Source: Bacteroidota bacterium (GTDB lineage Bacteria; Bacteroidota; Bacteroidia; Chitinophagales; Chitinophagaceae). Taken from it: a stretch of DNA of 64,000 bases. The stretch covers positions 5,784 to 69,783 of the forward strand of contig JAFDYD010000022.1 of NCBI GenBank assembly GCA_018267615.1, given 5' to 3'. The translations under genes and the position numbers were made by a program. The number at the start of each line of letters is the position of its first letter. Position 1 is the first letter of the stretch. Below the pieces are notes generated by a model. The model made no database searches and was not told where the DNA came from. It saw nothing but the letters and a program-made list of their open reading frames with translations. Positions 50,954-59,333 of the stretch are shown in pieces.

Positions 50954-53692
50954 TTGATGATAAACTATTGTAAGATTTTTTTACCAGCCATCCTTGTATT
51001 CGCTACACTTCAATTGTCCGCGCAAAAAAAATACGAAGTATTGACAGTTCCCGCGATGGATGCCTACACTCATATTGATGAAAAAGGTAAAACGGTATTG
51101 CCGAGCGGACGATATCTGACGCCAGCGGGCAGCACTATTCAAATAACACATGACCCATTTGGAATGGCCGTTTCTCCCGACGGTGCAAAAACAGTTGCAT
51201 TGCACGATGGCGTATTCACCATCATCGATAATGCTACATTGGCTAATATCCGCGTACCAAGTTATGATGGCAAAATTATTTCGCCATTATCAAACGGCTC
51301 ATTTTTGGGCGTGGCTTTCTCACCAGATTCGAAAACAGTTTACCTCAGTGGTGGCGATAATGGAGCTGTAATTATATATGATATTGAAAAATTGCAAAGG
51401 ATCGATTCCATTTCTCTCAATGGAAAAGTTGACACCGTCGATTACCAGGATAGCTTTACTTCCGATTTGTTATTGAATGAAAGCAACAATGAGTTGTTGG
51501 TACTGGATCGCGGGAATTTCAGAATGGTCCGCATCGACCTCGCCACTAAAAAAATTACTGCAACGATAAAAACAGGGCGACAACCATTCGGACTTTCAAT
51601 CAGTCCCGATCACAACATTGCATTTGTCGCAAATGTTGGTATGTATGATTATCCAATGCTGCCCGATATCACACAAAATAATTATGACAAGATGTTGTTG
51701 CCTTTTCATCCATACGGCAACGGCACAAAAGAATCTATTGAAGGATACACTTTGCATGGCAGAAAAATTCCTGGTATTGGAAGTCCGTTAGCTCCCGAAG
51801 CGATGAGCGTTTACAGCATAGATCTTGCAACAAATAAAGTAATAGACAAATTCAAACCTGGACACCAGATTGGTCAAATGGTAGAAGGCGCAGAAGTTGT
51901 CGGAGGTGCGAGTCCAAATTCTTTGGCGATTGGGAATAAATATGCTTATGTCACCAATGCCACCAACGATAATATTTCGGTGATTGATTACCGTAATCAT
52001 AAAATCATCGATCATATTTCTATTAAGGTTGACAGCCTCATTGATCATTATCGCGGATTATTGCCTTTCGGAATTGCATTGAGCAAGGACGAAAAAACAT
52101 TGTACGTGGCGTTGCTTGGATTTAATGCAATTGCTGTGATAGACATTGAAACAAGAATTACAAAAGGTTTGATACCGACAGGATGGGGACCATCTCGAGT
52201 TCAACTCAGTAAGGATGAAAAAGAATTATACGTGGTGAGTTGTCGCGGTTATGGAGCCGGCCCAAATGGAGGAAAAAATTTTTCGGCGCCGGTACAAGGC
52301 ACATATATCGGCGATATTCAATTGGCGACATTTCAAAAAATACCAATGCCGGATGCTGCGCAATTGGCAAACTATACTTCGCAGGCAGTCAACAATACAT
52401 TTATAAAGATGGATGTTGGTGATGATGGTAAAAACCCTTTGCCTGTGTTGCCAGGTTTGCGAACAAGTCCTATAAAATATATCGTATATATCACCAAAGA
52501 AAACAGGACATATGACGAACTGTTGGGCCAATTGCAATCTGGTATTGGTGATTCAACCCTTGCAAGGTTCGGAGTAGGAGTGGATCTTATTATCAAAGAC
52601 AAGACGATGTTGCATCATGTAAATATTGCGCCCAATCATTTGAAAATCGCGAAGCAGTTTTCATTTGCCGATAATTATTATTGTGATAGTGATGCGTCGA
52701 TTCACGGCCATCATTGGATGCTCGGTGTAATACCTAATGAATGGGTTGAAACAAATTCGAGTGTTGATAAAACAGCAAAACTTTTTTCCAAGGCATCCGG
52801 CAGAAGATTTCCCGGCTCTACGGGAAGCATGGATCCTGAAGATTATGCAGAAAGAGGCGGACTCTGGGAAGCAATGGACAGAAGTAAAGTTTCTTTTTAC
52901 AATTTTGGAGAAGCTAATGAAACTGCGCATAATCGTGAGGCTTGGAACGATACTGCCACAGGATCGGGACATGCCGTGATGGTGCCGATGCAAAAAGTAT
53001 TATGGCCAAGAACGAGTCATAACTATGCAGGCTTCAATACGAATATCCCGGATCAGTTCCGCATGGAGCAATTCGAATCAGAGTTTACAAAAATGTGGTT
53101 GAAAGGAAAAAATAAAATGCCCAGGCTGATTACGATGCAGGTGCCGAATGATCATACTGCCGGTCCGAGGCCGCGCGACGGATATCCATACTATCACTCA
53201 TATGTAGCCGATAATGACTTGGCTATTGGCAGGATACTGCATTTTCTTTCAAGAACACCGTATTGGAAAAATATGCTGGTTATTATCACCGAAGATGATC
53301 CGCAAGGCGGCGTAGATCATATCGATGCTCACAGAAGTATATTGATGATGGCAGGTCCGTATGTCAAGCGCGGCTACACTTCGCATACTCACGCCAATTT
53401 CGGCTCCATTCTTAAGACGATCTATACAATCCTGAATGTTCCTTTTGTAAACCAGTACGACGCAACAGCCTCTTCACTGCAGGATTTCTTTACAGACAAA
53501 CCCAACTTCACACCATATACCTTGGAACTTCCTTCCAAAAATGTATTTGATCCACAAGTGGCAATGAAGCGATATAACAGGAATATCGATTGGCGGAAAA
53601 TTATGAAAGGGCCAGAGATGGACGATGAAGATGAACAAAGAAGAGAACATTACAAACAAAAAAGTTCAGTCGAAAGCGCAGGCAAAAATTAA
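50954..53692 (+). CDS. Exported beta-propeller fused to alkaline-phosphatase-like phosphoesterase
   Basis: A signal peptide (about 1-23, ending QLSAQ) is followed by a YncE/cytochrome-cd1-type beta-propeller (about 40-440; repeated FGMAVSPDG, FGLSISPDH, GIALSKDEKTLYV, NDNISVIDYR). The second half (about 490-870) is a phosphoesterase of the alkaline-phosphatase/phospholipase C superfamily (YITKENRTYDELLGQ, ADNYYCDSDASIHGHHWM, ITEDDPQGGVDHIDAHRS in parts). The whole domain order is known in Bacteroidota; the substrate is not. It is likely periplasmic. Confidence 0.88.
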   Translation: MMINYCKIFLPAILVFATLQLSAQKKYEVLTVPAMDAYTHIDEKGKTVLPSGRYLTPAGSTIQITHDPFGMAVSPDGAKTVALHDGVFTIIDNATLANIRVPSYDGKIISPLSNGSFLGVAFSPDSKTVYLSGGDNGAVIIYDIEKLQRIDSISLNGKVDTVDYQDSFTSDLLLNESNNELLVLDRGNFRMVRIDLATKKITATIKTGRQPFGLSISPDHNIAFVANVGMYDYPMLPDITQNNYDKMLLPFHPYGNGTKESIEGYTLHGRKIPGIGSPLAPEAMSVYSIDLATNKVIDKFKPGHQIGQMVEGAEVVGGASPNSLAIGNKYAYVTNATNDNISVIDYRNHKIIDHISIKVDSLIDHYRGLLPFGIALSKDEKTLYVALLGFNAIAVIDIETRITKGLIPTGWGPSRVQLSKDEKELYVVSCRGYGAGPNGGKNFSAPVQGTYIGDIQLATFQKIPMPDAAQLANYTSQAVNNTFIKMDVGDDGKNPLPVLPGLRTSPIKYIVYITKENRTYDELLGQLQSGIGDSTLARFGVGVDLIIKDKTMLHHVNIAPNHLKIAKQFSFADNYYCDSDASIHGHHWMLGVIPNEWVETNSSVDKTAKLFSKASGRRFPGSTGSMDPEDYAERGGLWEAMDRSKVSFYNFGEANETAHNREAWNDTATGSGHAVMVPMQKVLWPRTSHNYAGFNTNIPDQFRMEQFESEFTKMWLKGKNKMPRLITMQVPNDHTAGPRPRDGYPYYHSYVADNDLAIGRILHFLSRTPYWKNMLVIITEDDPQGGVDHIDAHRSILMMAGPYVKRGYTSHTHANFGSILKTIYTILNVPFVNQYDATASSLQDFFTDKPNFTPYTLELPSKNVFDPQVAMKRYNRNIDWRKIMKGPEMDDEDEQRREHYKQKSSVESAGKN

Positions 53693-53719
53693 TAAGAAAA
53701 TTCCTGCTCGCAATATCTG

Positions 53720-53814
53720 CTATGTGCACCTATGTGTCTATGTGCCTATGTGGTGAAAAAAAATCATGACTGTGCAGTTTTTTTTTCACCACATAGACAC
53801 ATAGGTGCACATAG
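53720..53814. repeat. CTATGTGCAC-word palindrome (family B, copy 3)
   Basis: The left arm (53720-53763: CTATGTGCACCTATGTGTCT...GGTGAAAAAAAA) and right arm (53779-53814) are complementary except that the left arm has one extra word. It starts 27 bases after the phosphoesterase stop, before a plus-strand gene at 53970. Confidence 0.9.
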
Positions 53815-53969
53815 AGACTTCAAATAACTCACACCGTAAAATGTTAAACGGATGTTATGCAGATGTTATGCGGCCATCTGTGACAATAAGAATTTCTCGC
53901 CCCTCGTTAAACTTTCACCAGAAAAAAATATCCAACGCGGATAATTATTCATTCAAAATTTAATGAGCT

Positions 53970-54290
53970 ATGAAGAAAAAATTATTTTTCATTTCGATTC
54001 TTGTGTTGATCGTTTCATTTTCATTTGCGCAACCACCGCGCATAAACATTGATATTATAATTGGAAACAGAGAACCTGCACCTTCCGAAGCGCAACTTAT
54101 GCGGGCAGAGGAAGCCAAACATCCGAATATCACAAAGGCAATGCATGACATCGAAATGTCGATGAGAGCTTTGCATAATGCACCGGATGATTTCGGTGGT
54201 CATAAGGGACAAGCTGAGGCCGACTTAAAACAAGCATGGATATCGTTGCGGAAAGCCCTATACTTCCGCCTTTACCAGGACTCGCACTAA
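53970..54290 (+). CDS. Small exported protein of unknown function
   Basis: A signal peptide (about 1-19, ending FSFAQ) is followed by about 85 residues, mostly helical and charged (ITKAMHDIEMSMRALHNAPDDFGGHKG, in parts), with four His but no Cys. It is not recognised. It has its own terminator 24 bases downstream and probably forms a single-gene unit. Confidence 0.7.
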   Translation: MKKKLFFISILVLIVSFSFAQPPRINIDIIIGNREPAPSEAQLMRAEEAKHPNITKAMHDIEMSMRALHNAPDDFGGHKGQAEADLKQAWISLRKALYFRLYQDSH

Positions 54291-54313
54291 TACCGATTAC
54301 CATTAGCCTTTTC

Positions 54314-54343
54314 AAAAAAACCATTTATTAAAATGGTTTTTTT
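54314..54343 (+). terminator. Intrinsic terminator
   Basis: AAAAAAACCATTT pairs with AAATGGTTTTTTT, ending in a T-run, 24 bases after the gene ending at 54290. Confidence 0.8.
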
Positions 54344-54444
54344 TATTTTCAGGTGGTTGTGTGAAATAATGTGTCGCTTTTTTGGCAGCATCTTTTGGAA
54401 AAAAAAGAAAAATATTATCTTCACTAAACATAGAGAGAACAATC

Positions 54445-55545
54445 ATGCCTATTTACATGGATGTACATATTGTACCTGGGGTAAAAGCCAAAGATGTTGC
54501 CGAAGCACATCGTCAGGATTTGCTTCACCAGGAAGAACATGGTTGTAAATGCATGACCTATTGGATAGACGAACCAAGGGAGACTATATTTTGCCTGATA
54601 GATGCGCCTGACGAGAGTGCGGTGGTACAAATGCATGACAAGTCACATGGACTCATCCCGCACAAGATTATCGAAGTAAGCAGTAATGTGGTAGAATCTT
54701 TTTTGGGCCGTATTTATGATCCATCAGACGCTAAAATTGAAGCTGGTGGATTGAAGGTTTTCGAAGATCCTTCCTTTCGCATTCTGCTCGTCACAAAAAT
54801 TACTGATCCCAATTTGCTGAAATATAAATTAGGCGGGGAGAAGACCAATGAATTATTGGGAAGCCACAACCTCATTGTTAGAAAAAATGTGATGCAGCAG
54901 GGCGGGAGGGAAGTTGAATATGAAGGCAATGAATTTATCATTTCTTTTTCATCGGCTGCCAAAGCTATGGCCTGTGCCTTAGCGATTCAGCAAGAAATGC
55001 ATAACGCTGAAGCACACACGATCGGTTTCAGAATGGCATTAAATGCCGGTGAGCCGATTGAAAAAAGTGATAAGATATTCGGCGACACGATACAATTTGC
55101 GTTGAACATGTGCAGCATTGCAAAAGATTCGCAAATAGCCGTTGCATCCTGCGTTAAGAAACTACTCTCAAAAGATTTTTTTCAGAGCGGAAAAAAGAAT
55201 TTTTTGATGTTGCCGCCGCAGGATGAAAGCCTGCTTGAATTATTGATGAATAAATTGGAGGAAAATTGGCAGGATGCGGATTTTGATATTGCCGATTATA
55301 GCCAGGTAATGGCGATGAGTTCCTCCCAACTATATAGGAAAACTGTTTCACTGACCGGCTTTTCTCCAAATGCACTTTTGAAAGAATTCAGGCTCGAGAA
55401 AGCAAAAGACCTCATGGAAAAGCAACGCTACAATATTGCACAAATAACTTTTGAAACAGGATTTACCAGCGCTTCCTACTTCACTAAATGTTTTAAAAAG
55501 AAATACGGCCTGCTGCCAATGGCATATGTGGATTTACTGCATTGA
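54445..55545 (+). CDS. DUF4242 + cyclase-like + AraC DNA-binding regulator
   Basis: The ATG at 54445, after AGAGAGAAC, starts a DUF4242 (SCO4226-like, nickel-binding) domain (about 1-90: MPIYMDVHIVPG, HQEEHGCKCMTYWIDEP). Residues about 112-235 resemble a degenerate class III nucleotide-cyclase homology domain (ILLVTKITDPN, GREVEYEGNEFIISFSSAAKAMACALAIQQ in parts, FRMALNAGEPI, IFGDTIQFALNMC). The C-terminus (about 265-366) is an AraC HTH (IAQITFETGFTSASYFTKCFKKKYG). The cyclase catalytic metal residues were not found, so it may bind a nucleotide only. It probably senses a metal or ligand and regulates the exported DUF4242 gene nearby. In-frame codons upstream to 54382 are unlikely. Confidence 0.82.
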   Translation: MPIYMDVHIVPGVKAKDVAEAHRQDLLHQEEHGCKCMTYWIDEPRETIFCLIDAPDESAVVQMHDKSHGLIPHKIIEVSSNVVESFLGRIYDPSDAKIEAGGLKVFEDPSFRILLVTKITDPNLLKYKLGGEKTNELLGSHNLIVRKNVMQQGGREVEYEGNEFIISFSSAAKAMACALAIQQEMHNAEAHTIGFRMALNAGEPIEKSDKIFGDTIQFALNMCSIAKDSQIAVASCVKKLLSKDFFQSGKKNFLMLPPQDESLLELLMNKLEENWQDADFDIADYSQVMAMSSSQLYRKTVSLTGFSPNALLKEFRLEKAKDLMEKQRYNIAQITFETGFTSASYFTKCFKKKYGLLPMAYVDLLH

Positions 55546-55551
55546 AACAAC

Positions 55552-55610
55552 GAAGAAACAGAGCGGAGAGCGCCCAAACCTTCGCTCTCCGCCCTGTTTC
55601 TCCATTCTTC
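55552..55610. repeat. GAAACAGAGCGGAGAGCG palindrome (family G, copy 2)
   Basis: The left arm is 55552-55572 and the right arm 55583-55610, starting 7 bases after the regulator stop. The two arms match with a few mismatches. Confidence 0.8.
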
Positions 55611-55727
55611 TTCTCCACTCTTATCTTGTTGCTTCCGATTAAATTTTACCATTTATTGAACGAATTGTTCTATATCATTTACCATTTATTGAATGATTTG
55701 TTATAGCCTTTCGCTTGTTCCTGATAA

Positions 55728-55735
55728 TATATTTG
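55728..55735 (+). promoter_or_regulatory. -7 promoter element of the exported DUF4242 gene
   Basis: TATATTTG matches TAnnTTTG 28 bases before the ATG at 55764. A TTTG at 55698-55701 is a possible -33 box but its spacing (26) is long. Two near-identical stretches ATTTACCATTTATTGAA(C/T)GA (about 55645 and 55679) lie upstream and may be operator repeats. Confidence 0.45.
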
Positions 55736-55763
55736 ATCATTCCATCACCTTAAAATATTTAAT

Positions 55764-56147
55764 ATGAAAAAGTTCATCAACGGTATCATGCTTATTTGCT
55801 TATTACAGTTTATCGGCCACGTATCTCTGGCTCAAACGTCAACAAACAATTCAACAACTAAAAATTCAACTGTCATGAAAACTTATCTCATCGAAAGGGA
55901 CATTCCAGACGCTGGTAAATTAACTCCCGAACAATTAAAAGGCATCTCTCAAAAATCTTGCAGCGTACTGAGAGATATGGGCCCACAAATTCAATGGATC
56001 CAAAGCTATGTAACTGGAAACAAAATTTATTGCGTGTACAAAGCGGAAAATGAAGAATTGATCAGGGAGCACGCAAAAAAAGGTGGCTTTCCTGCTAATG
56101 TGATCACAGAAATTTCCACTGTGATAAGTCCGGCAACTGCAGAATAA
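55764..56147 (+). CDS. Exported DUF4242 (nickel-binding-like) protein
   Basis: A signal peptide (about 1-23, ending VSLAQ) and a Thr/Asn-rich linker precede a DUF4242 domain (about 37-125: MKTYLIERDIPDAGKLT, IQWIQSYVTGNKIYCVYKAE, in parts; REHAKKGGFPA). The family is named for the nickel-binding SCO4226. A second DUF4242 domain is in the AraC-type regulator just upstream, so the two probably belong to one response. The true ligand is unproven. Confidence 0.85.
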   Translation: MKKFINGIMLICLLQFIGHVSLAQTSTNNSTTKNSTVMKTYLIERDIPDAGKLTPEQLKGISQKSCSVLRDMGPQIQWIQSYVTGNKIYCVYKAENEELIREHAKKGGFPANVITEISTVISPATAE

Positions 56148-56160
56148 TCATTAGACAAAG

Positions 56161-56266
56161 ATTTTAAATCGTGAGACGTGAGGAGAGCGAAGAAACAGAG
56201 TGGAGAGCGCCAAACCTGCGCCCTCCACTCTGTTTCTTCACTCTTCTCCGATCACGATTTAAAATT
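56161..56266. repeat. Composite palindrome (family G inner, family H outer, copy 3)
   Basis: The outer word ATCGTGAGACGTGA is shared with the palindrome at 63630; the inner part GAAACAGAGTGGAGAGCGC and its complement is family G. Left arm 56161-56210, right arm 56218-56266. It exactly fills the gap between convergent genes ending at 56147 and 56266. Confidence 0.88.
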
Positions 56267-56769
56267 TATTTTCTTTTTGTATTGTCCCTGTCTGATGCAA
56301 AAGAGGGATATATTGGGGAACTGCTTCTCTCGACGCCGATACTGCCTGATATCGAAAATGTTCTTGCATCGTTAACATACATCAAACCTATTTCTGCCCT
56401 GGAATACATTCCAAAACCATTGGAGGTCGATAATATACTTGGATAAGACTTATTTACACTTGAATTTATAAATGCGTTATTGAAGTTGACGAATGCCGGC
56501 GCTCCGGAAATACCTGCGAATGCATATACATTGTTATTGATTTTGCGATTCAATTGCAATCCTATTGGTGCTGCTAAAAATGTAGCGCTTCCTCCTTTAT
56601 AGAAACTAAATCCGGTAGTGATGCCGCCATATCTTGTAAAGAACCAATTCTTGTTTAAATGAGAGCTATCACCAGCACGGTTAAAACTCATGCCGCCAAT
56701 TGGCAGAGCCGTCTGCGCTTTCAAAGAAAAAAATGAAAAAGAAATTAATATGAAAAATAATATGCGCAT
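56266..56769 (-). CDS. Exported beta-rich protein, unknown function
   Basis: A signal peptide (about 1-19, ending FSLKAQ) is followed by alternating Gly/aromatic strands (YGGITTGFSFYKGG, PIGLQLNRKINNNVYAFAGI, MYSRAEIGLMYV, FSISGSIGV). The pattern resembles a small outer-membrane beta-barrel. No family is recognised. It is flanked by family G palindromes on both sides. Confidence 0.65.
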   Translation of the reverse strand: MRILFFILISFSFFSLKAQTALPIGGMSFNRAGDSSHLNKNWFFTRYGGITTGFSFYKGGSATFLAAPIGLQLNRKINNNVYAFAGISGAPAFVNFNNAFINSSVNKSYPSILSTSNGFGMYSRAEIGLMYVNDARTFSISGSIGVERSSSPIYPSFASDRDNTKRK

Positions 56770-56840
56770 TGCATTATAAAAATACAGTTTCTTAGATAAA
56801 GATTATGCGAATATTCTGTGAAAAATCGGAGAGCAAAAAA

Positions 56841-56903
56841 GAGCGAAGGAACAGAGCGGAGAGCGGAGGTTTATGCGCTCTTCCGCTCTGTTTCTTCGCC
56901 CTC
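56841..56903. repeat. GAACAGAGCGGAGAGCG palindrome (family G, copy 4)
   Basis: The left arm is 56841-56865 and the right arm 56876-56903, overlapping the stop codon of the gene ending at 56902 by two bases. The arms match with one indel and a mismatch. Confidence 0.82.
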
Positions 56904-57795
56904 ATTCAGTAGTCGGGAAATGGACATTCACTTTATCATGCATTGTGTATAGCCGATATCGTTTTCCGTCATTCACCATAATCCCGCTCGATTTATTTTC
57001 TGTGAGAATAGGATTGCCGGTAAATTTTTTCCAGTGAATCAAATCTTTTGATACTGCCACATTGGTTGACCATTCTCTCCAGTCTTTGTATGCCGATGCG
57101 TGATAGTAACCATAATAAAGATCATCGTATTTGATCACCTGGTCCATTGCCACGGCAAATTTATCATACGCGTCCGGCCCCATCGTAATAACAGGATCAT
57201 TCTGTACATTTCTCCATGTTTTTAAATCTTTGGAAATCGCGAGCCAGATTCCCAGGTCATCACGTTCATAAAATAAATACCATGTCGAATCTTCTTTCCA
57301 TACAGTCGGTGTACCAAACGACCCTGCTTTAATTGGATTTCCATTCACCATGCGAATATCCAGGTTACCTTGTTCGGTCCAGTGAATGCGATCTGTTGAA
57401 GTAAGGAGATGCGCAGTATCGCCACGTCCCTCGGAAAACATATAATATGTTCCGCCGGATTTGATAATGCACATGTCTTCCGTCCACCCGGAAGTATAAA
57501 TAGGATTCGCCGGGTATCTTGTCCAGACCAAACCATCATGCGATGTAGCATAACCAAGATGTTTTTCTGAATCTTCATTGATATACCCGGTGTACCACAT
57601 ATGATATTCGCTGTCTTCTTTCAATATCCATCCTCTTTCGCGAATATGACGATCCCAGGTTGTTGTATCTGTGCCTGAGAAAACCGGGTTGTTATGGTAG
57701 GAAATAAAATGAACCAGTTCATCGGGGAATTCTTTTTTTGAATGGCAGTGAAGAAATAAGAAACAAATCAGAATCCAAAAAATGTTTTGGCGCAT
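56902..57795 (-). CDS. Lipoprotein GH43-like five-bladed propeller glycosidase
   Basis: The ATG at 57795 gives a lipoprotein signal ending LFLHC. The rest is a five-bladed propeller of the GH43/GH32/GH117-like type: EYHMWYTGY, LGYATSHDGLVWTRYPANPIY (in parts), GTPTVWKEDSTWYLFYERDD, IWLAISKDLKTWRN, YDDLYYGYYHAS. A catalytic acid/base pair cannot be assigned from sequence alone. It probably trims an oligosaccharide at the outer membrane. A start at 57816 is less likely. Confidence 0.8.
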   Translation of the reverse strand: MRQNIFWILICFLFLHCHSKKEFPDELVHFISYHNNPVFSGTDTTTWDRHIRERGWILKEDSEYHMWYTGYINEDSEKHLGYATSHDGLVWTRYPANPIYTSGWTEDMCIIKSGGTYYMFSEGRGDTAHLLTSTDRIHWTEQGNLDIRMVNGNPIKAGSFGTPTVWKEDSTWYLFYERDDLGIWLAISKDLKTWRNVQNDPVITMGPDAYDKFAVAMDQVIKYDDLYYGYYHASAYKDWREWSTNVAVSKDLIHWKKFTGNPILTENKSSGIMVNDGKRYRLYTMHDKVNVHFPTTE

Positions 57796-57831
57796 AGGTG
57801 AATTGTTGTTGCACAAATTATTAATTTTTTA

Positions 57832-57999
57832 CGAGGTGGAAGGGCAGGGGTTAAGGTTGAGGGTAAAAGGTAAAAGGTGTAAGATGTAAGGTATGGCATG
57901 CCTAATTACAACTTACTGCTTTTATTTTTCAAGTTGCATATCAGCTTGCCATACCTTACACCTTTTACCCTCAACCTTAACCCCTGCCCTTCTACCTCA
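57832..57999. repeat. GGTAAAAGGTGTAAG-word palindrome (family C, copy 3)
   Basis: The left arm (57832-57899) is a chain of GGTTAAGGTTGAGGGTAAAAGG-like words; the right arm (57947-57999) is an almost perfect complement of about 50 bp. It ends 4 bases before the stop codon of the TolC gene. The loop is about 47 bases. Confidence 0.9.
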
Positions 58000-58003
58000 T
58001 GAA

Positions 58004-59323
58004 TCATTTCACCAAGCTTCCTTTCAATCGCATCAATTCTGTTTCGGCGAGTTTTGTATTGTATCGTGCGGTGATCAGGCGATTATAAGCGTTCTCCAAA
58101 CTTTGCTGCGCTTCGCGGAGTTGAATGATGGTTGATGCACCGAGCCGGAGTGTTTGAACAATAATCGATACATTTTCTTTTGCCAGCAATATATTTTCTT
58201 CCTCGAGTACCAATGCTTTTTTTTGTTGTTCATACGCAATAAAAGCATTTACAACATTTAGATCGAGTATCGAACGTTGATTATCGTATAGCAGTTGCTG
58301 GTAGCTGATATCCAATTTCGCCTGGCTTATCAGACGTCTTGCACTTAAATTATTGAGTATAGGAATTGTGACTGCAAAGCCATAATTGTATCCGTAGTTC
58401 TGGTTGAACAAAAGCGAAAAACTATTGATAACTGCTTTATTATTTGTGCGCGAAAAGTTATATGCCGATACAAAAGAGAGAGCTGGTAGCAGCGTAGCTT
58501 TCTGCTCTTTCAACGTGAGTTTGGATATGTCGATATTTTTTTGCGCGACTAACAAAAACGGATTTGTGTTTTCGATATTATTCTGAATTTCTCCCAATGC
58601 CAAATCATAATTGATCGGGATACTGTCAAGCACATCATAACTTGTGTGCAGCGCCACGTTCATACTTTGATTGAGTTGTTCTTTCAATTGCGCAATCAGC
58701 GTTTCCTGTGTAAGGATATTAGCTTTTTGTTCGTTCAAATCAACTTTGCTTTGCAATAAATCGGGTTTGATACCAACGCCAATGTCTAACCGATTTTGTG
58801 CCAGCTTCACTCTTTCTTCATTCACAAGCATTACTTCCCTGATGGCTTTCAATTGTTGTTTTTGAGCTGCGATATTGTAGTAGTTGTTAATTACCTTGGC
58901 AACAGTATTAACCACCTGGTTTTTTACGTTGAGCTCTCCCAGTTTTACAAACTCCTTGGATTTTTCAAGTGTCGCAAACATTTTCAAACCATCAAACAAA
59001 ACCCAATTCAAAGCAAGGGAGCCAAGAAGATTGTTGGATTTAATATTGTTTTGTTCTCTCTTCGTGCCGTCTGCCAGCGTTTGCCTGAGATTGGTGGCAT
59101 TCCATGTACCATTTACCGTTGCATTGAGTTGGGGAAGAAAGGCGCCATAACGATAGGAATAATTGATAGCAGCTACCATCGAATCATTCTTTGAAATCCT
59201 GATATCGAAATTATTTTTTAACGCAGTTGCTACTGCTTCCTCGAGTGTAAGAATATTTTGTGCGGAAGAAATATATCCGGAAAGCAAGAGAACTGGCAAT
59301 AACAGGCATCTGAAAAATTTCAT
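58004..59323 (-). CDS. TolC-family outer-membrane efflux channel
   Basis: The ATG at 59323 gives a signal peptide ending YISSAQ; the longer in-frame start at 59401 overlaps the RND gene and is rejected. The mature protein (about 417 residues) has the two OEP repeats with long coiled coils (LTLEEAVATALKNNFDIRIS; RVKLAQNRLDIGVGIKPDLLQSKVDLNEQKA in parts; RLGASTIIQLREAQQSLENAYNRL). It forms the outer-membrane exit duct of the pump encoded by the next two genes. The start lies 10 bases after the RND stop. Confidence 0.94.
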   Translation of the reverse strand: MKFFRCLLLPVLLLSGYISSAQNILTLEEAVATALKNNFDIRISKNDSMVAAINYSYRYGAFLPQLNATVNGTWNATNLRQTLADGTKREQNNIKSNNLLGSLALNWVLFDGLKMFATLEKSKEFVKLGELNVKNQVVNTVAKVINNYYNIAAQKQQLKAIREVMLVNEERVKLAQNRLDIGVGIKPDLLQSKVDLNEQKANILTQETLIAQLKEQLNQSMNVALHTSYDVLDSIPINYDLALGEIQNNIENTNPFLLVAQKNIDISKLTLKEQKATLLPALSFVSAYNFSRTNNKAVINSFSLLFNQNYGYNYGFAVTIPILNNLSARRLISQAKLDISYQQLLYDNQRSILDLNVVNAFIAYEQQKKALVLEEENILLAKENVSIIVQTLRLGASTIIQLREAQQSLENAYNRLITARYNTKLAETELMRLKGSLVK

Positions 59324-59333
59324 ATCTACTTTT

